This document shows positions 56,097 to 62,446 of a stretch of 64,000 nucleotides of DNA, one piece after another. The number at the start of each line of letters is the position of its first letter. Within the stretch, counting starts at the first letter, position 1. The translations under genes were made by a program, and so were the position numbers. The notes beneath the pieces were generated by a model, which did no database searches, was not told where the DNA came from, and was given only the letters and a program-made list of their open reading frames with translations. The DNA is taken from the NCBI GenBank assembly GCA_025655455.1, contig JAHXIV010000010.1, positions 94,388-158,387 of the forward strand, read 5' to 3'. This stretch comes from a gamma proteobacterium symbiont of Taylorina sp. GTDB taxonomy: Bacteria; Pseudomonadota; Gammaproteobacteria; GRL18.

Positions 56097-57255
56097 CTAA
56101 AAAATAATTCGCTCATAAGTCCAGTATAATCCTATAATAGCAATAACCAGTGAACCTGGAATAATAACCACCTGACGGTACTGCTGTTCATCAGTTAATT
56201 GACGACGTAGTCCATAAGATAACAATAAATAGGCAAATAAAATAATACTGAGCTGTGCAATTTCAACTCCGATATTAAAACTGATTAATGCCGTCACGAA
56301 ATCATGCTCCGGCATACCAAAGTCTGATAGAACACTGGCAAAGCCCAGCCCATGCAATAGACCAAAACCAAACACAATCAATAAGCGGCTTTTATGCAAT
56401 TTTGCTGACAGAATATTTTCAATAGCGATAAAAGCAATGGATAAGGCGATTAAAGGCTCAACAATATTTGCCGGAAGATTGATCATGCCATTCATAGAAA
56501 GTCCAAGCGTGATTGTATGTGCAATGGTAAACATGGTCACTTGCCATAATAGGGGACGAATATGAACACTGAGCAGGAAAATACCCAGAATAAACAGGAT
56601 ATGATCCAGACCTTTTGGCAAAATATGTTCGAAACCGGAAACCAGATAAATTGTAATGATTTGTATAGTGGTTTGTTGAGTAAAAACCTCTGTTAAAGAA
56701 AACGGCTGACTGACTTCATCATTTTTAAGCCATTGCCAGGCAGACCAATGCCATTTTTCTTTGGCTTCATCTACCTGTCGTACCCGTACTGCATTATCAC
56801 CAAAACGCATAGGATAATACCAGGTCAGAGACTTTGCTGTAACAGGAGCCCTCCCTTCAACAATAATCACACTGATTCTCGGTACCTTGACATAGCCCGG
56901 TTCCGGTATCTCAATAGAGCTGATATGAAACTGGCTGAGACTGCCATCAAAAGAAAGCTTAATTTGCTGATAAAACTCTTTTTCAAATAATTGAAAGGAC
57001 TGTAATAGTTGCTCTTTCGGTAAAACCCTTAAATCATCATAAGCCTGAGCATTAGGTGCATCTTTAGTATTTTTATAGCGGCTGTTAATTCCCGTAAGCA
57101 GTGCTTCAATACTGGCTCGTATTTCAATTTTAAAACTGCCATTAGTATTCACACTAATTTCAACCAATGCAGGTTTGACAATATCAGCATTAACGGGAAG
57201 GGCAGAAAATAAGCCAAAAAGAATATAAAAGTTAAAAAAAAAATTTATTACACAT
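56097..57255 (-). CDS. HupE/UreJ-like membrane protein, start separated by an A10 tract
   Basis: The protein has a large periplasmic N-terminal part and a HupE/UreJ_2 membrane domain from about residue 185 (HILPKGLDHILFILGIFLLS; MFTIAHTITLGLSMNG; FGFGLLHGLGFASVLSDFG), perhaps for nickel, cobalt or another metal. The continuous frame begins at 57167 without a signal peptide. Just upstream the frame encodes YILFGLFSALPVNADIVK, a good signal end. An ATG at 57255 (MCNKFFF) is out of frame by one base in a ten-base homopolymer at 57234-57243; nine bases would restore it. It may be phase-variable or a sequencing error. Confidence 0.75.
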
Positions 57256-57327
57256 AAAAAAAGACCACACTTCCATTGATAGTTTTTTTGAGCCTGAGCA
57301 ATAAGAAAAGAGATGAATCATTGTTAG

Positions 57328-57418
57328 GAGTCCTCGGCCAATGAATTTTCGCCGCTGTCGCTTTGCAACATTTTTTCCTGCAAAGAGACAGTGGTGACAA
57401 ATTCATTTTTCATAAGAG
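57328..57418. repeat. About 91-bp hairpin element, copy 3
   Basis: Same family as 25849-25942 and 28841-28933, here in an intergenic region with one or two bases deleted near the centre (TTTGCAACATTTT). It is outside any gene, which shows the element is mobile or dispersed independently of the coding context of the other copies. Confidence 0.75.
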
Positions 57419-57454
57419 GGAAACTATACTATCACTTTTACTTTAGCAAGATGT

Positions 57455-57871
57455 TTATGCCTTCTTTTCATTAACTTTGTTATCAAATTTCTCTTTATTG
57501 ATGACAAAACGTTCATGACGTCCTCTTGAAATGAGATCAAATCCATCATGTGCCTCTACTTTAAATACAAGCTTTCTTCCTTCAACCTCAATTAATTCAA
57601 TAGATGCAGTGACTTCCAGGCCAGGAGGAGTTGCCGCCTCGTGACTAATATCAATATGAGTACCTACTGTTTGTTCATTAGGCCAGTCAAGATGTGGGTT
57701 AATCGCTTTGATGCAACTCCACTCCAGAAAACCAACAAGAAATCCTGTAGCAAAAACTTCAGGCATAACTACAAATTCCTCTGATTCTGGGTATAGCGAC
57801 GGCACAGTTTTAGAAAGTGGAACTACGAACTTATGTTTGTACTTAATACCTGCCTTTAGTGTGTCTTTCAT
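57455..57871 (-). CDS. Hotdog-fold thioesterase, fluoroacetyl-CoA-thioesterase-like
   Basis: The protein of 138 residues begins MKDTLKAGIKYKHKFVVPLS and has SKTVPSLYPESEEFVVMPEV, ATGFLVGFLEWSCIKAI, GTHIDISHEAATPPGLEVTA and a C-terminal HERFVINKEKFD, the pattern of FlK-like hotdog thioesterases. It hydrolyses some acyl-CoA. The frame extends to 57931, but the ATG at 57871 has GAGG five bases before it. It is the leftmost gene of the cassette-like region and an attC-like palindrome lies between it and the toxin-antitoxin remnant. Confidence 0.85.
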   Translation of the reverse strand: MKDTLKAGIKYKHKFVVPLSKTVPSLYPESEEFVVMPEVFATGFLVGFLEWSCIKAINPHLDWPNEQTVGTHIDISHEAATPPGLEVTASIELIEVEGRKLVFKVEAHDGFDLISRGRHERFVINKEKFDNKVNEKKA

Positions 57872-57983
57872 TTGTTCCTCATTTACACATAACACCTGTA
57901 TTACTGGCCGAGAAAGCATGACCACATCCAAGCAGGTATAATTTCCAAACCCAATATCGGGACATATTTAAAGGAAAGTATAC

Positions 57984-58064
57984 CATGAACAATCTAGAAA
58001 ACATCCATTGCTACAAGCTTTATCAGCGTCATGTAAAATTTTAAATTGGATGCTTTTGTTGGAC
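57984..58064 (-). other. attC-like site, weak
   Basis: On the minus strand the left end GTCCAAC is a perfect RYYYAAC. AAAAGCATCCA pairs with TGGATGTTTT leaving one unpaired G, as attC stems do. The right end GTTCATG is only a partial match to GTTRRRY. It lies directly after the antitoxin fragment stop codon, the usual attC place. Confidence 0.5.
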
Positions 58065-58068
58065 TTGA

Positions 58069-58245
58069 TTAATTGTGTGCAAGCTTAATTTCTAAATGAC
58101 AGCCAACTGCTATTGCATATTTTCTCAGAGTAGTAATTGAGGGGGAATGGTGTTTATTGCCTTCACCATTTTCTAGTCTTGCTATCGCAGGTGTTTTGGA
58201 TCCCATAAGCTCAGCCACTTCTGATTGAGTAAGTCCTGCCGTCAT
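58069..58245 (-). pseudogene. HigA-type antitoxin, C-terminal fragment
   Basis: The reading frame from the ATG at 58243-58245 gives MTAGLTQSEVAELMGSKTPA, then IARLENGEGNKHH and SITTLRKYAIAVGCHLEIKL to the stop. This is the helix-turn-helix half of an XRE antitoxin. The N-terminal 40-50 residues found in such antitoxins are absent, because the upstream DNA belongs to the toxin start. A deletion has fused the toxin 5' end to the antitoxin 3' end. Confidence 0.75.
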
Positions 58246-58253
58246 TCAAGCTC

Positions 58254-58346
58254 TTAGCAACGAATGTATCTGGCCTGAATTCCAGCAGGAAAAATTTGTA
58301 TTTCCTCCTGAAGTGCCTCACTGTAATATTCTATTTCCCATTCCAT
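58254..58346 (-). pseudogene. RelE/HigB-type toxin, N-terminal fragment
   Basis: The ATG at 58346 opens a 30-residue frame MEWEIEYYSEALQEEIQIFP then AGIQARYIRC and a stop. This is the start of a Gp49/HigB-like toxin. The rest of the toxin is missing; an antitoxin fragment begins nine bases after. The toxin cannot be active. Confidence 0.65.
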
Positions 58347-58349
58347 AAG

Positions 58350-58377
58350 CTCATATTAACATATTTGGTAATATGAG
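58350..58377. promoter_or_regulatory. Inverted-repeat operator upstream of the toxin-antitoxin remnant
   Basis: CTCATATTA and TAATATGAG, nine-base perfect arms, flank a ten-base spacer immediately before the toxin start. Such palindromes bind the HigA-type antitoxin dimer. The operator survives although the module is deleted, and the plus-strand small ORF starts inside it. Confidence 0.6.
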
Positions 58378-58501
58378 CAAGAAATTAGCCTGGCAGCACC
58401 AAAAAGCCATTTCACAAAAAAGAGAGCATAAAGATCAGGTGATACGCAATCGTTTTCATCAACGTTTTGAAAAAGAGCTGGAAACGAACTCACAAGGCTA
58501 A
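58373..58501 (+). CDS. Small basic ORF, doubtful
   Basis: A 42-residue frame reads MSKKLAWQHQKAISQKREHK then DQVIRNRFHQRFEKELETNS. It is basic and helical in character and better than random, but it starts within the operator palindrome, has no clear ribosome binding site and was not recognised. It may be a leftover of a divergent gene. Confidence 0.25.
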   Translation: MSKKLAWQHQKAISQKREHKDQVIRNRFHQRFEKELETNSQG

Positions 58502-58576
58502 TAAGAAAGATAAATTGTCCGGTGTCCAGTTTTCAATAGTAGTTGACAACATAGCATAGACCAGGTTTATAAATTT

Positions 58577-58624
58577 AATTGACTAAATCAATGAGTCATA
58601 AAGGAAATTGTTGGGACAATGCGG
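58577..58624 (+). mobile_element. IS3-family transposase fragment
   Basis: The plus strand encodes TKSMSHKGNCWDNAV, the conserved segment of IS150/IS3-type OrfB that normally continues AESFF. The match stops abruptly where the minus-strand membrane gene begins. The preceding bases tgtccggtgtccag near 58517 could be an IS end. Only a scrap of the element remains. Confidence 0.65.
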
Positions 58625-58891
58625 TAAACCACCTAACAATGCTGTAATAATATAAAGTACTCTATCAGTATCCCAAGGTGCCTCTTTATTTTTTATTTCT
58701 GTCTTTTCACCTTTAAGGGCTGCGAGTGTTGCCTTTTTTATTGCAACAGCTTTTTCGGCTACCGTTTGTTCAACAGTTGGTTGTGGTGAAAAGGAACCTG
58801 CCCAAAAATGCACCAAAGCTAATAATAATGCTACTGATCCAAATCCAAATCCAATGCCAATGAATCCAATTTTTGAACCTTGTTTTGCCAT
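58583..58891 (-). pseudogene. Membrane protein truncated by an IS fragment
   Basis: The 102-residue frame begins MAKQGSKIGFIGIGFGFGSV with one membrane helix near 8-31, a charged linker (AVAIKKATLAALKGEKTEIK) and the start of a second helix (DRVLYIITALLGG). The last dozen codons (PHCPNNFLYDSLI) are the antisense of the IS3 transposase fragment, so the original C terminus is lost. It has AGGAA before the ATG and begins just after an attC-like end, like a cassette gene. The family is not named here. Confidence 0.65.
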
Positions 58892-58911
58892 TTTTTCCTA
58901 TTAAATATAAC

Positions 58912-59039
58912 GAGGCTGTAGAAAAACTCCACTTTCATTAAAATTGACATTTTTTGGATATTTTATTATCTTTAAAAACAGTAACTTAAAAAATTAAAAT
59001 TTTAAGAGATCTCCAAAAAGTGAGTTATTCTACAGCCTC
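58912..59039. mobile_element. 128-bp MITE with terminal inverted repeats
   Basis: The ends GAGGCTGTAGAAAAACTC and GAGTTATTCTACAGCCTC are inverted with one mismatch, and similarity continues to about 24 bp. The flanks are AAC on both sides (58909-58911 and 59040-59042), a 3-bp target duplication. There is no ORF. The duplicated AAC is GTT on the minus strand, the crossover triplet of the adjacent attC site. The ends resemble those of DDE insertion sequences with short duplications. Confidence 0.75.
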
Positions 59040-59114
59040 AACGCCAGCTTAATCTGATTTTAAAACCTCCACTTCGTTCTGGTTTTAAAATTCAGATTGA
59101 AGCTTTTGTTATGT
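59040..59114 (-). other. attC site downstream of the tautomerase gene
   Basis: On the minus strand ACATAAC begins the site and contains the tautomerase stop codon. The arms AGCTTCAATCTG and CAGATTAAGCT pair, then AATTTTAAAACC and GGTTTTAAAAT pair around a 13-base loop, with one extrahelical base on one side. GGCGTT closes it. This is the standard attC plan at 75 bp. The final GTT is where the MITE entered. Confidence 0.75.
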
Positions 59115-59501
59115 TTTATTGGCTCGCATTGCCTGAGTTTGTCCATTATAACCCCATGAATCACCAGAGATATCATCAATTACAACGTAGCAAGCTTCTT
59201 GTATAGTACCAACAGTATCCTGAAGCATTTTAATAGTTTTAGCTATCATTTCTTTCTTTTCTTCAGCTGTGTTTGTACCCTTTGTTACCTTTATATCTAC
59301 ATAAGCACCAATTGGTTCATTAGGTGATAATTGATCTGCATTTATTGACCATTGTGACGCTTGGGATTCCTGAATATGAACCACTGTAACTTCACGTCGT
59401 TTTTTCATCACGGTATTCATTAGTGATGTTGTTATTTTAAAAAGTTCTTGTTTTTGTATATCATTAAGTATAGCACCTATACGAATGTTAATGTATGGCA
59501 T
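59109..59501 (-). CDS. Tautomerase family protein
   Basis: The 130-residue protein begins MPYINIRIGAILNDIQKQEL, with Pro2 becoming the catalytic N-terminal proline of the 4-oxalocrotonate tautomerase fold. It continues KKRREVTVVHIQESQASQW and PIGAYVDIKVTKGTNTAEEK. This longer form is often found beside MarR regulators. The substrate is unknown. AGGAG precedes the ATG. A MarR gene lies upstream, and a near-identical operator-like sequence is found at both promoters. Confidence 0.85.
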   Translation of the reverse strand: MPYINIRIGAILNDIQKQELFKITTSLMNTVMKKRREVTVVHIQESQASQWSINADQLSPNEPIGAYVDIKVTKGTNTAEEKKEMIAKTIKMLQDTVGTIQEACYVVIDDISGDSWGYNGQTQAMRANKT

Positions 59502-59530
59502 GATTTTCTCCTATTTTATTTAAATAATAA

Positions 59531-59550
59531 TTGCATGCACAACTATATTG
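59531..59550. promoter_or_regulatory. Probable MarR operator upstream of the tautomerase gene
   Basis: Plus strand TTGCATGCACAACTATATTG. It matches the sequence TTGCATATACAATTATATTG at the marR promoter at 17 of 20 positions and contains an imperfect palindrome TTGCATGCACAA. It lies 30 bp before the tautomerase start. Confidence 0.6.
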
Positions 59551-59560
59551 TAAAAAAAAT

Positions 59561-60017
59561 CTAACTTTTATCTAGTAATTTTTTGATCTGACGAAGAGTT
59601 AATACAACTTCTGATAGTCCTCTTTTCCCAATATGTCTTTCATAAGTTGAGTTAGATCTTTACCTGTATCATTTAATTGAGTCTGAATTTTTCTGCTTTT
59701 TGTGTAGGAAAGATTTGTACTTCTCTTCCGTCACTTCCTGTAGTTTGTCGTACCAACAAATCCTGTTTTTCTAAACTATCTAAAAATCGTGTAATTGTTG
59801 AGCGAGTAAGATTTAGCTCCTCCGCAAGTTCACGAGGAAACATGCCTGGCTTAGCAAGTACAAGACGCAATAAAAATGCATGGGGTGGTGATAAATTAAA
59901 TTGGAGATACTTTTCTGTCCAAATACGAGTTACCGTTCTGGCTAAAGCATTGCTATTAAAATATAGGCATTCTTCAATGCATGTGGAAATAATACACCAA
60001 TATAATTGTATATGCAA
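59561..60017 (-). pseudogene. MarR-family regulator with two apparent frameshifts
   Basis: The N-terminal frame (CIEECLYFNSNALARTVTRI; LSPPHAFLLRLVLAKPGMFP; ELNLTRSTITRFLDSLEKQD) is a MarR winged helix, ending at a stop at 59673. The next frame continues QTQLNDTGKDLTQLMKDIL and a third frame GLSEVVLTLRQIKKLLDKS to TAG at 59561, which together make the usual C-terminal dimer helix. Shifts fall at an A5 and an A4 run. The frame start is also unclear: a TTG at 60017 lies inside the operator, and no in-frame ATG follows. It is either decaying or affected by base-calling errors. Confidence 0.65.
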
Positions 60018-60018
60018 C
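59999..60018. promoter_or_regulatory. Probable autoregulatory MarR operator and promoter
   Basis: Minus strand TTGCATATACAATTATATTG, containing TTGCATATACAA as an imperfect palindrome. TTGCAT can serve as a -35 box with TATTAT 17 bases later as -10, so a bound MarR dimer would block its own promoter. Confidence 0.6.
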
Positions 60019-60060
60019 TACATTTTAAAACATCCCTCTCCATTTTCTGGTTGAGCCGTT

Positions 60061-60297
60061 CTATAGCTCATCGCCATTCACTGGTTTTATTTTTGGTACA
60101 TTACTTAGAATTTCTGTGAATTCTTCTCTATTAGCTCTATTTGCTCTTTGGACTAAATAGTTTTCTGTTGATATTGCAGATATTTTTTCAGATACTGCAG
60201 ATGAAATAAATTGATTTATAGAAACGCCTTCTTGAAAGGCGATTTCTTTAATATGACGATGAATTGAGTTTGGTAACCTTAAACTTAATACACTCAT
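60061..60297 (-). CDS. Ribbon-helix-helix antitoxin, orphaned
   Basis: The 78-residue protein begins MSVLSLRLPNSIHRHIKEIA and has FQEGVSINQFISSAVSEKIS, a ribbon-helix-helix fold, with a C-terminal tail ANREEFTEILSNVPKIKPVN. Its ATG overlaps the stop of a PIN toxin fragment (ATGA), so toxin precedes antitoxin. The toxin is truncated, leaving the antitoxin without a partner. GCTCAAC, a good attC-type end, lies at 60050-60056 after its stop codon. Confidence 0.78.
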   Translation of the reverse strand: MSVLSLRLPNSIHRHIKEIAFQEGVSINQFISSAVSEKISAISTENYLVQRANRANREEFTEILSNVPKIKPVNGDEL

Positions 60298-60495
60298 TTT
60301 ATTTCCTCCAAATATTTACCTGGCGTAATGGCTTTAATGCCAAATTTTTCAATTACCTTAAAATCTTTAATATTATGGGTAAGGATAGTTTTTGTTTTTG
60401 ATGCTACTGCAACCTCAAGAACATGATCATCTTTAGGGTCTTTTAAATAGGGTCGCCATAAAAAATAAACGTCTTGAAAATCGATTCCTATAAAA
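60294..60495 (-). pseudogene. PIN-domain toxin, C-terminal fragment
   Basis: The frame read on the minus strand is DVYFLWRPYLKDPKDDHVLE, then VAVASKTKTILTHNIKDFKV and FGIKAITPGKYLEEIK to a stop overlapping the antitoxin start. This is the C-terminal half of the PIN-toxin family that carries LKDPKDD and THNxKDF. The N-terminal half with the first catalytic Asp is missing; foreign sequence begins near 60496. The toxin should be inactive. Confidence 0.7.
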
Positions 60496-60518
60496 TAGCT
60501 AAATTACTCCACAGTGGT

Positions 60519-60637
60519 ATGTTGGCTCAAGCTTATGATTACCCCGAAGATAATAGATTAAAAAAATAGCTTTTAAAATAGGATTAAATCCTGATTATGC
60601 TATTAATAATACACCTGCTGGCAACACGCCCGATTGA
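60519..60637 (+). pseudogene. Frameshifted small ORF on the plus strand
   Basis: One frame reads MLAQAYDYPEDNRLKK and stops; the adjacent frame, joined at an A7 run, continues IAFKIGLNPDYAINNTPAGN then TPD and a stop at 60637. The joined peptide has no oddities and ends compactly, so a single-base slip is likely. The family is not recognised. Its orientation is opposite to the neighbouring cassettes. Confidence 0.4.
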
Positions 60638-60675
60638 TTAGAACCACTGCATGGCCTTTAGCAATACGACGACTG

Positions 60676-60762
60676 CTAATCAATCCTCTTGAATACCTGA
60701 TGGCTATAATCCCATCCAGCTCCATCACATGATCTACACACAACAACCTTAGTTTTTGCCAT
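60676..60762 (-). CDS. Very small CxxC protein, possibly partial
   Basis: A 28-residue frame MAKTKVVVCRSCDGAGWDYS then HQVFKRID has a strong ribosome binding site (AGGAG, eight bases before the ATG) and a CxxC-Gly turn typical of zinc knuckles. It begins right after an attC-like end, as a cassette gene would. It could be the start of a longer gene cut short by the following rearrangement. Confidence 0.45.
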   Translation of the reverse strand: MAKTKVVVCRSCDGAGWDYSHQVFKRID

Positions 60763-60770
60763 TATTTTAT

Positions 60771-60901
60771 CTCCTACGTCATTTTGAGTGGTCACTGGGG
60801 CAAAGGAAAGAGGCCGATAAAAATGACTCTATTGAAACACATTCAATAGTTTTTTTAAAATCGCTAAGCCCCAGTGATCCATCTCCTAAATCTGGTTGGA
60901 A
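60771..60901 (-). other. attC-like site after the first higBA cassette
   Basis: On the minus strand TTCCAAC follows the higA stop. GGATCACTGGGGC pairs with GCCCCAGTGACC leaving one unpaired A, and TATTGAA/TTCAATA form an apical hairpin. The far end TGACGTAGGAG is a degenerate GTTRRRY. The last 30 bases closely match the end of the site at 62541-62667 (CACTCAAANTGACGT). Confidence 0.6.
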
Positions 60902-60906
60902 ATGTT

Positions 60907-61260
60907 TCAATTTACCAAACTTTCCAGAGGGATATGAAGATCATTATGCAATTTTCTAATCATGTTTAAAGACAAGTCTCTTTTTTTAGAAAATATTTCT
61001 GAAACCCTTCCTCTTGAACCCAGTAAAGGCTCAAGATCTTTTCTTGAAAGTCCTGATTGCTCCATCCTGAATTTAATAGCCTCAATGGGATCTGGAGGCG
61101 CGATAGGATAATGTTTTTCTTCATAGTCTTCAACAAGAACCAAAAGTATATCAAGCTTTTCACCATCAGGTGAATCCGTTGGTGAGCCCCATAATTTTTC
61201 AATTTCTTGTAGACTACTTTCATAGTCATTTTCAGTTTTTATTGGGTGAATATCCATCAT
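60907..61260 (-). CDS. higA: HigA-type antitoxin, cassette 1
   Basis: The 117-residue antitoxin contains MDIHPIKTENDYESSLQEIE, LLVLVEDYEEKHYPIAPPDP and a helix-turn-helix with LSRKDLEPLLGSRGRVSEIF then SKKRDLSLNMIRKLHNDLHI. It belongs to the COG5499-like HigA group that pairs with HigB ribonucleases encoded upstream. The start overlaps the higB end. Alternative ATGs at 61257 and 61272 are possible. Confidence 0.88.
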   Translation of the reverse strand: MMDIHPIKTENDYESSLQEIEKLWGSPTDSPDGEKLDILLVLVEDYEEKHYPIAPPDPIEAIKFRMEQSGLSRKDLEPLLGSRGRVSEIFSKKRDLSLNMIRKLHNDLHIPLESLVN

Positions 61261-61558
61261 AATTCTCTGCATCTATTTGATCATATTGTTGATGAGTACC
61301 AACAAACTTTACAAAACAAGCTTGTCGAATATAGTCAATTGAAACAATAAGGCGGTATTTATTTCCAGCAATATTAAAAACTACTCGATTGTTCTTCAAA
61401 ATACTTGCTGAACGAAATTGTGCTTTTATTTCTTGAGGTGTGCACCAGCTTGCCTTAATAGCTTCTGCGTGCCAGGCCTCAAGCGGTGCTTGGGAATCAG
61501 TATATTTGGGAGATGATTCCCAGAATTGCTTTAATGTTCTTTTTGCTATCACTCTCAT
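61232..61558 (-). CDS. higB: HigB-type mRNA interferase toxin, cassette 1
   Basis: The 108-residue toxin begins MRVIAKRTLKQFWESSPKYT and contains EIKAQFRSASILKNNRVVFN, IAGNKYRLIVSIDYIRQACF and VKFVGTHQQYDQIDAENY, the HigB pattern. It cleaves mRNA at the ribosome. It has its own promoter 7-8 bases upstream of the ATG, so the message is nearly leaderless. The first codons and promoter are duplicated at 62446-62548. Confidence 0.9.
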   Translation of the reverse strand: MRVIAKRTLKQFWESSPKYTDSQAPLEAWHAEAIKASWCTPQEIKAQFRSASILKNNRVVFNIAGNKYRLIVSIDYIRQACFVKFVGTHQQYDQIDAENYDGYSPNKN

Positions 61559-61564
61559 GTTTTA

Positions 61565-61593
61565 AGTATAGTGTGATACCAATATGGGATCAA
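61565..61593 (-). promoter_or_regulatory. Consensus-like sigma-70 promoter of the first higBA cassette
   Basis: On the minus strand TTGATC, a 17-base spacer and TATACT. The ATG follows six bases after the -10 box. The same promoter occurs in the duplicated fragment at 62470-62498. Confidence 0.75.
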
Positions 61594-61635
61594 GTGTTTT
61601 CTTGATAATTATGATATTGATTCGGGTATTTGTAG

Positions 61636-61706
61636 TTCCAACGCCTTGCTCTGCTGACCGTAGGGAGTGCAACGACCGAAGGTTCAGTAGCAGCAATTTG
61701 TTATAT
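61636..61706 (-). other. attC site between the two higBA cassettes
   Basis: On the minus strand ATATAAC, then TTGCTGCTACTGAACC and the partner GGTCAGCAGAGCAA with unpaired bases on one strand only, a variable loop with CGGTCGTTGCACTCCC, and GGCGTTGGAA at the end. It is 71 bp and begins five bases after the higA stop. This is the clearest attC in the window. Confidence 0.8.
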
Positions 61707-61711
61707 TTTTA

Positions 61712-62005
61712 CTAAGCTATTGCAAAATCAACAGCATGAACATCACTGAGATTAACCTTTTGTTTTGCTTGCCAAAGATCATAATTATCTTGCATTGACA
61801 ACCAGCTTTCAGGTGTTCTACCCAGTGCTTTGGATAAGCGCAGTGCCATTTCTGGCGATATTCCACTCTGCCCTTTTAGAATTCGATTTAATGTTGAAGA
61901 GGCAACATCAAGTTGCTTTGCCAAAAAACGACAGCTAAAACCTGATGGTTCTAGATAAATATCATGGATAAATTCACCTGGGTGAGGGGGATTATGCATG
62001 TTCAT
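61712..62005 (-). CDS. higA: HigA-type antitoxin, cassette 2
   Basis: The 97-residue XRE antitoxin contains HPGEFIHDIYLEPSGFSCRF, LAKQLDVASSTLNRILKGQS and GISPEMALRLSKALGRTPES then WLSMQDNYDLWQAKQ, the VapI/HigA pattern. The ATG overlaps the toxin stop (TAATG). It should bind and repress the promoter upstream of higB. Confidence 0.92.
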   Translation of the reverse strand: MNMHNPPHPGEFIHDIYLEPSGFSCRFLAKQLDVASSTLNRILKGQSGISPEMALRLSKALGRTPESWLSMQDNYDLWQAKQKVNLSDVHAVDFAIA

Positions 62006-62283
62006 TAGTGGTAGTCCTCATAGTTTAAGATATATGCATTGCCATCGGTAAATTTAAAAGTTACACGCCAATTACCATTTACCGTTATAGACCAAATTCC
62101 ATCTCTATTTCCCTTAAGTTGATGAAGCTTAAAGCTGGGTAAATCTATATCTTCGATTGACTGCGCTGTATCAATTGCTACAAGCTGCATACGCAGTTTA
62201 CGCTCATGTTTTGACTGAATACCTGAAATTTTTCCCGTTTCAAAGTATCTTTTTAGACCTTTGTGCTTAAATGACTTAATCAT
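62005..62283 (-). CDS. higB: HigB-type toxin (RelE fold), cassette 2
   Basis: The protein of about 92 residues begins MIKSFKHKGLKRYFETGKIS and has IEDIDLPSFKLHQLKGNRDG then WSITVNGNWRVTFKF and ILNYEDYH, the HigB/RelE plan of the Proteus killer group. The TTG two codons earlier is less likely than the ATG at 62283. It precedes its antitoxin, as usual for higBA. Confidence 0.92.
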   Translation of the reverse strand: MIKSFKHKGLKRYFETGKISGIQSKHERKLRMQLVAIDTAQSIEDIDLPSFKLHQLKGNRDGIWSITVNGNWRVTFKFTDGNAYILNYEDYH

Positions 62284-62289
62284 ATACAA

Positions 62290-62318
62290 AGTATAGCTTG
62301 ATGCGCATCAGTTGACAA
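62290..62318 (-). promoter_or_regulatory. Sigma-70 promoter of the second higBA cassette
   Basis: On the minus strand TTGTCA, 17-base spacer, TATACT; the start codon lies six bases after the -10 box. The spacer contains TGATGCGCATCA, a perfect 12-bp palindrome that is a good candidate for the HigA operator. Confidence 0.75.
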
Positions 62319-62375
62319 TGGAAATTAGGTATAGCTAGAACAAAATAGAGCTATTTCAATTTAACATCCAAAACG

Positions 62376-62446
62376 TCACAAAACGTCAGACATCCATAAA
62401 TCACAAAACGTCAGCACAAAACGTCAGACATCCATAAATTAAATCT
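62376..62446. repeat. Short interspersed repeats aaaacRtcRgacatccataaat
   Basis: Two close copies here (62381-62400 and about 62419-62440), with three further copies at 63383-63427 and 63678-63708. They mark both the junction before the duplicated cassette head and the borders of the transposase duplication. Confidence 0.65.

Noticed and set aside
60756..60959. A 67-residue plus-strand ORF overlapping the first higA end
   Set aside because: It is antisense to the attC-like palindrome and to higA; composition follows those features.
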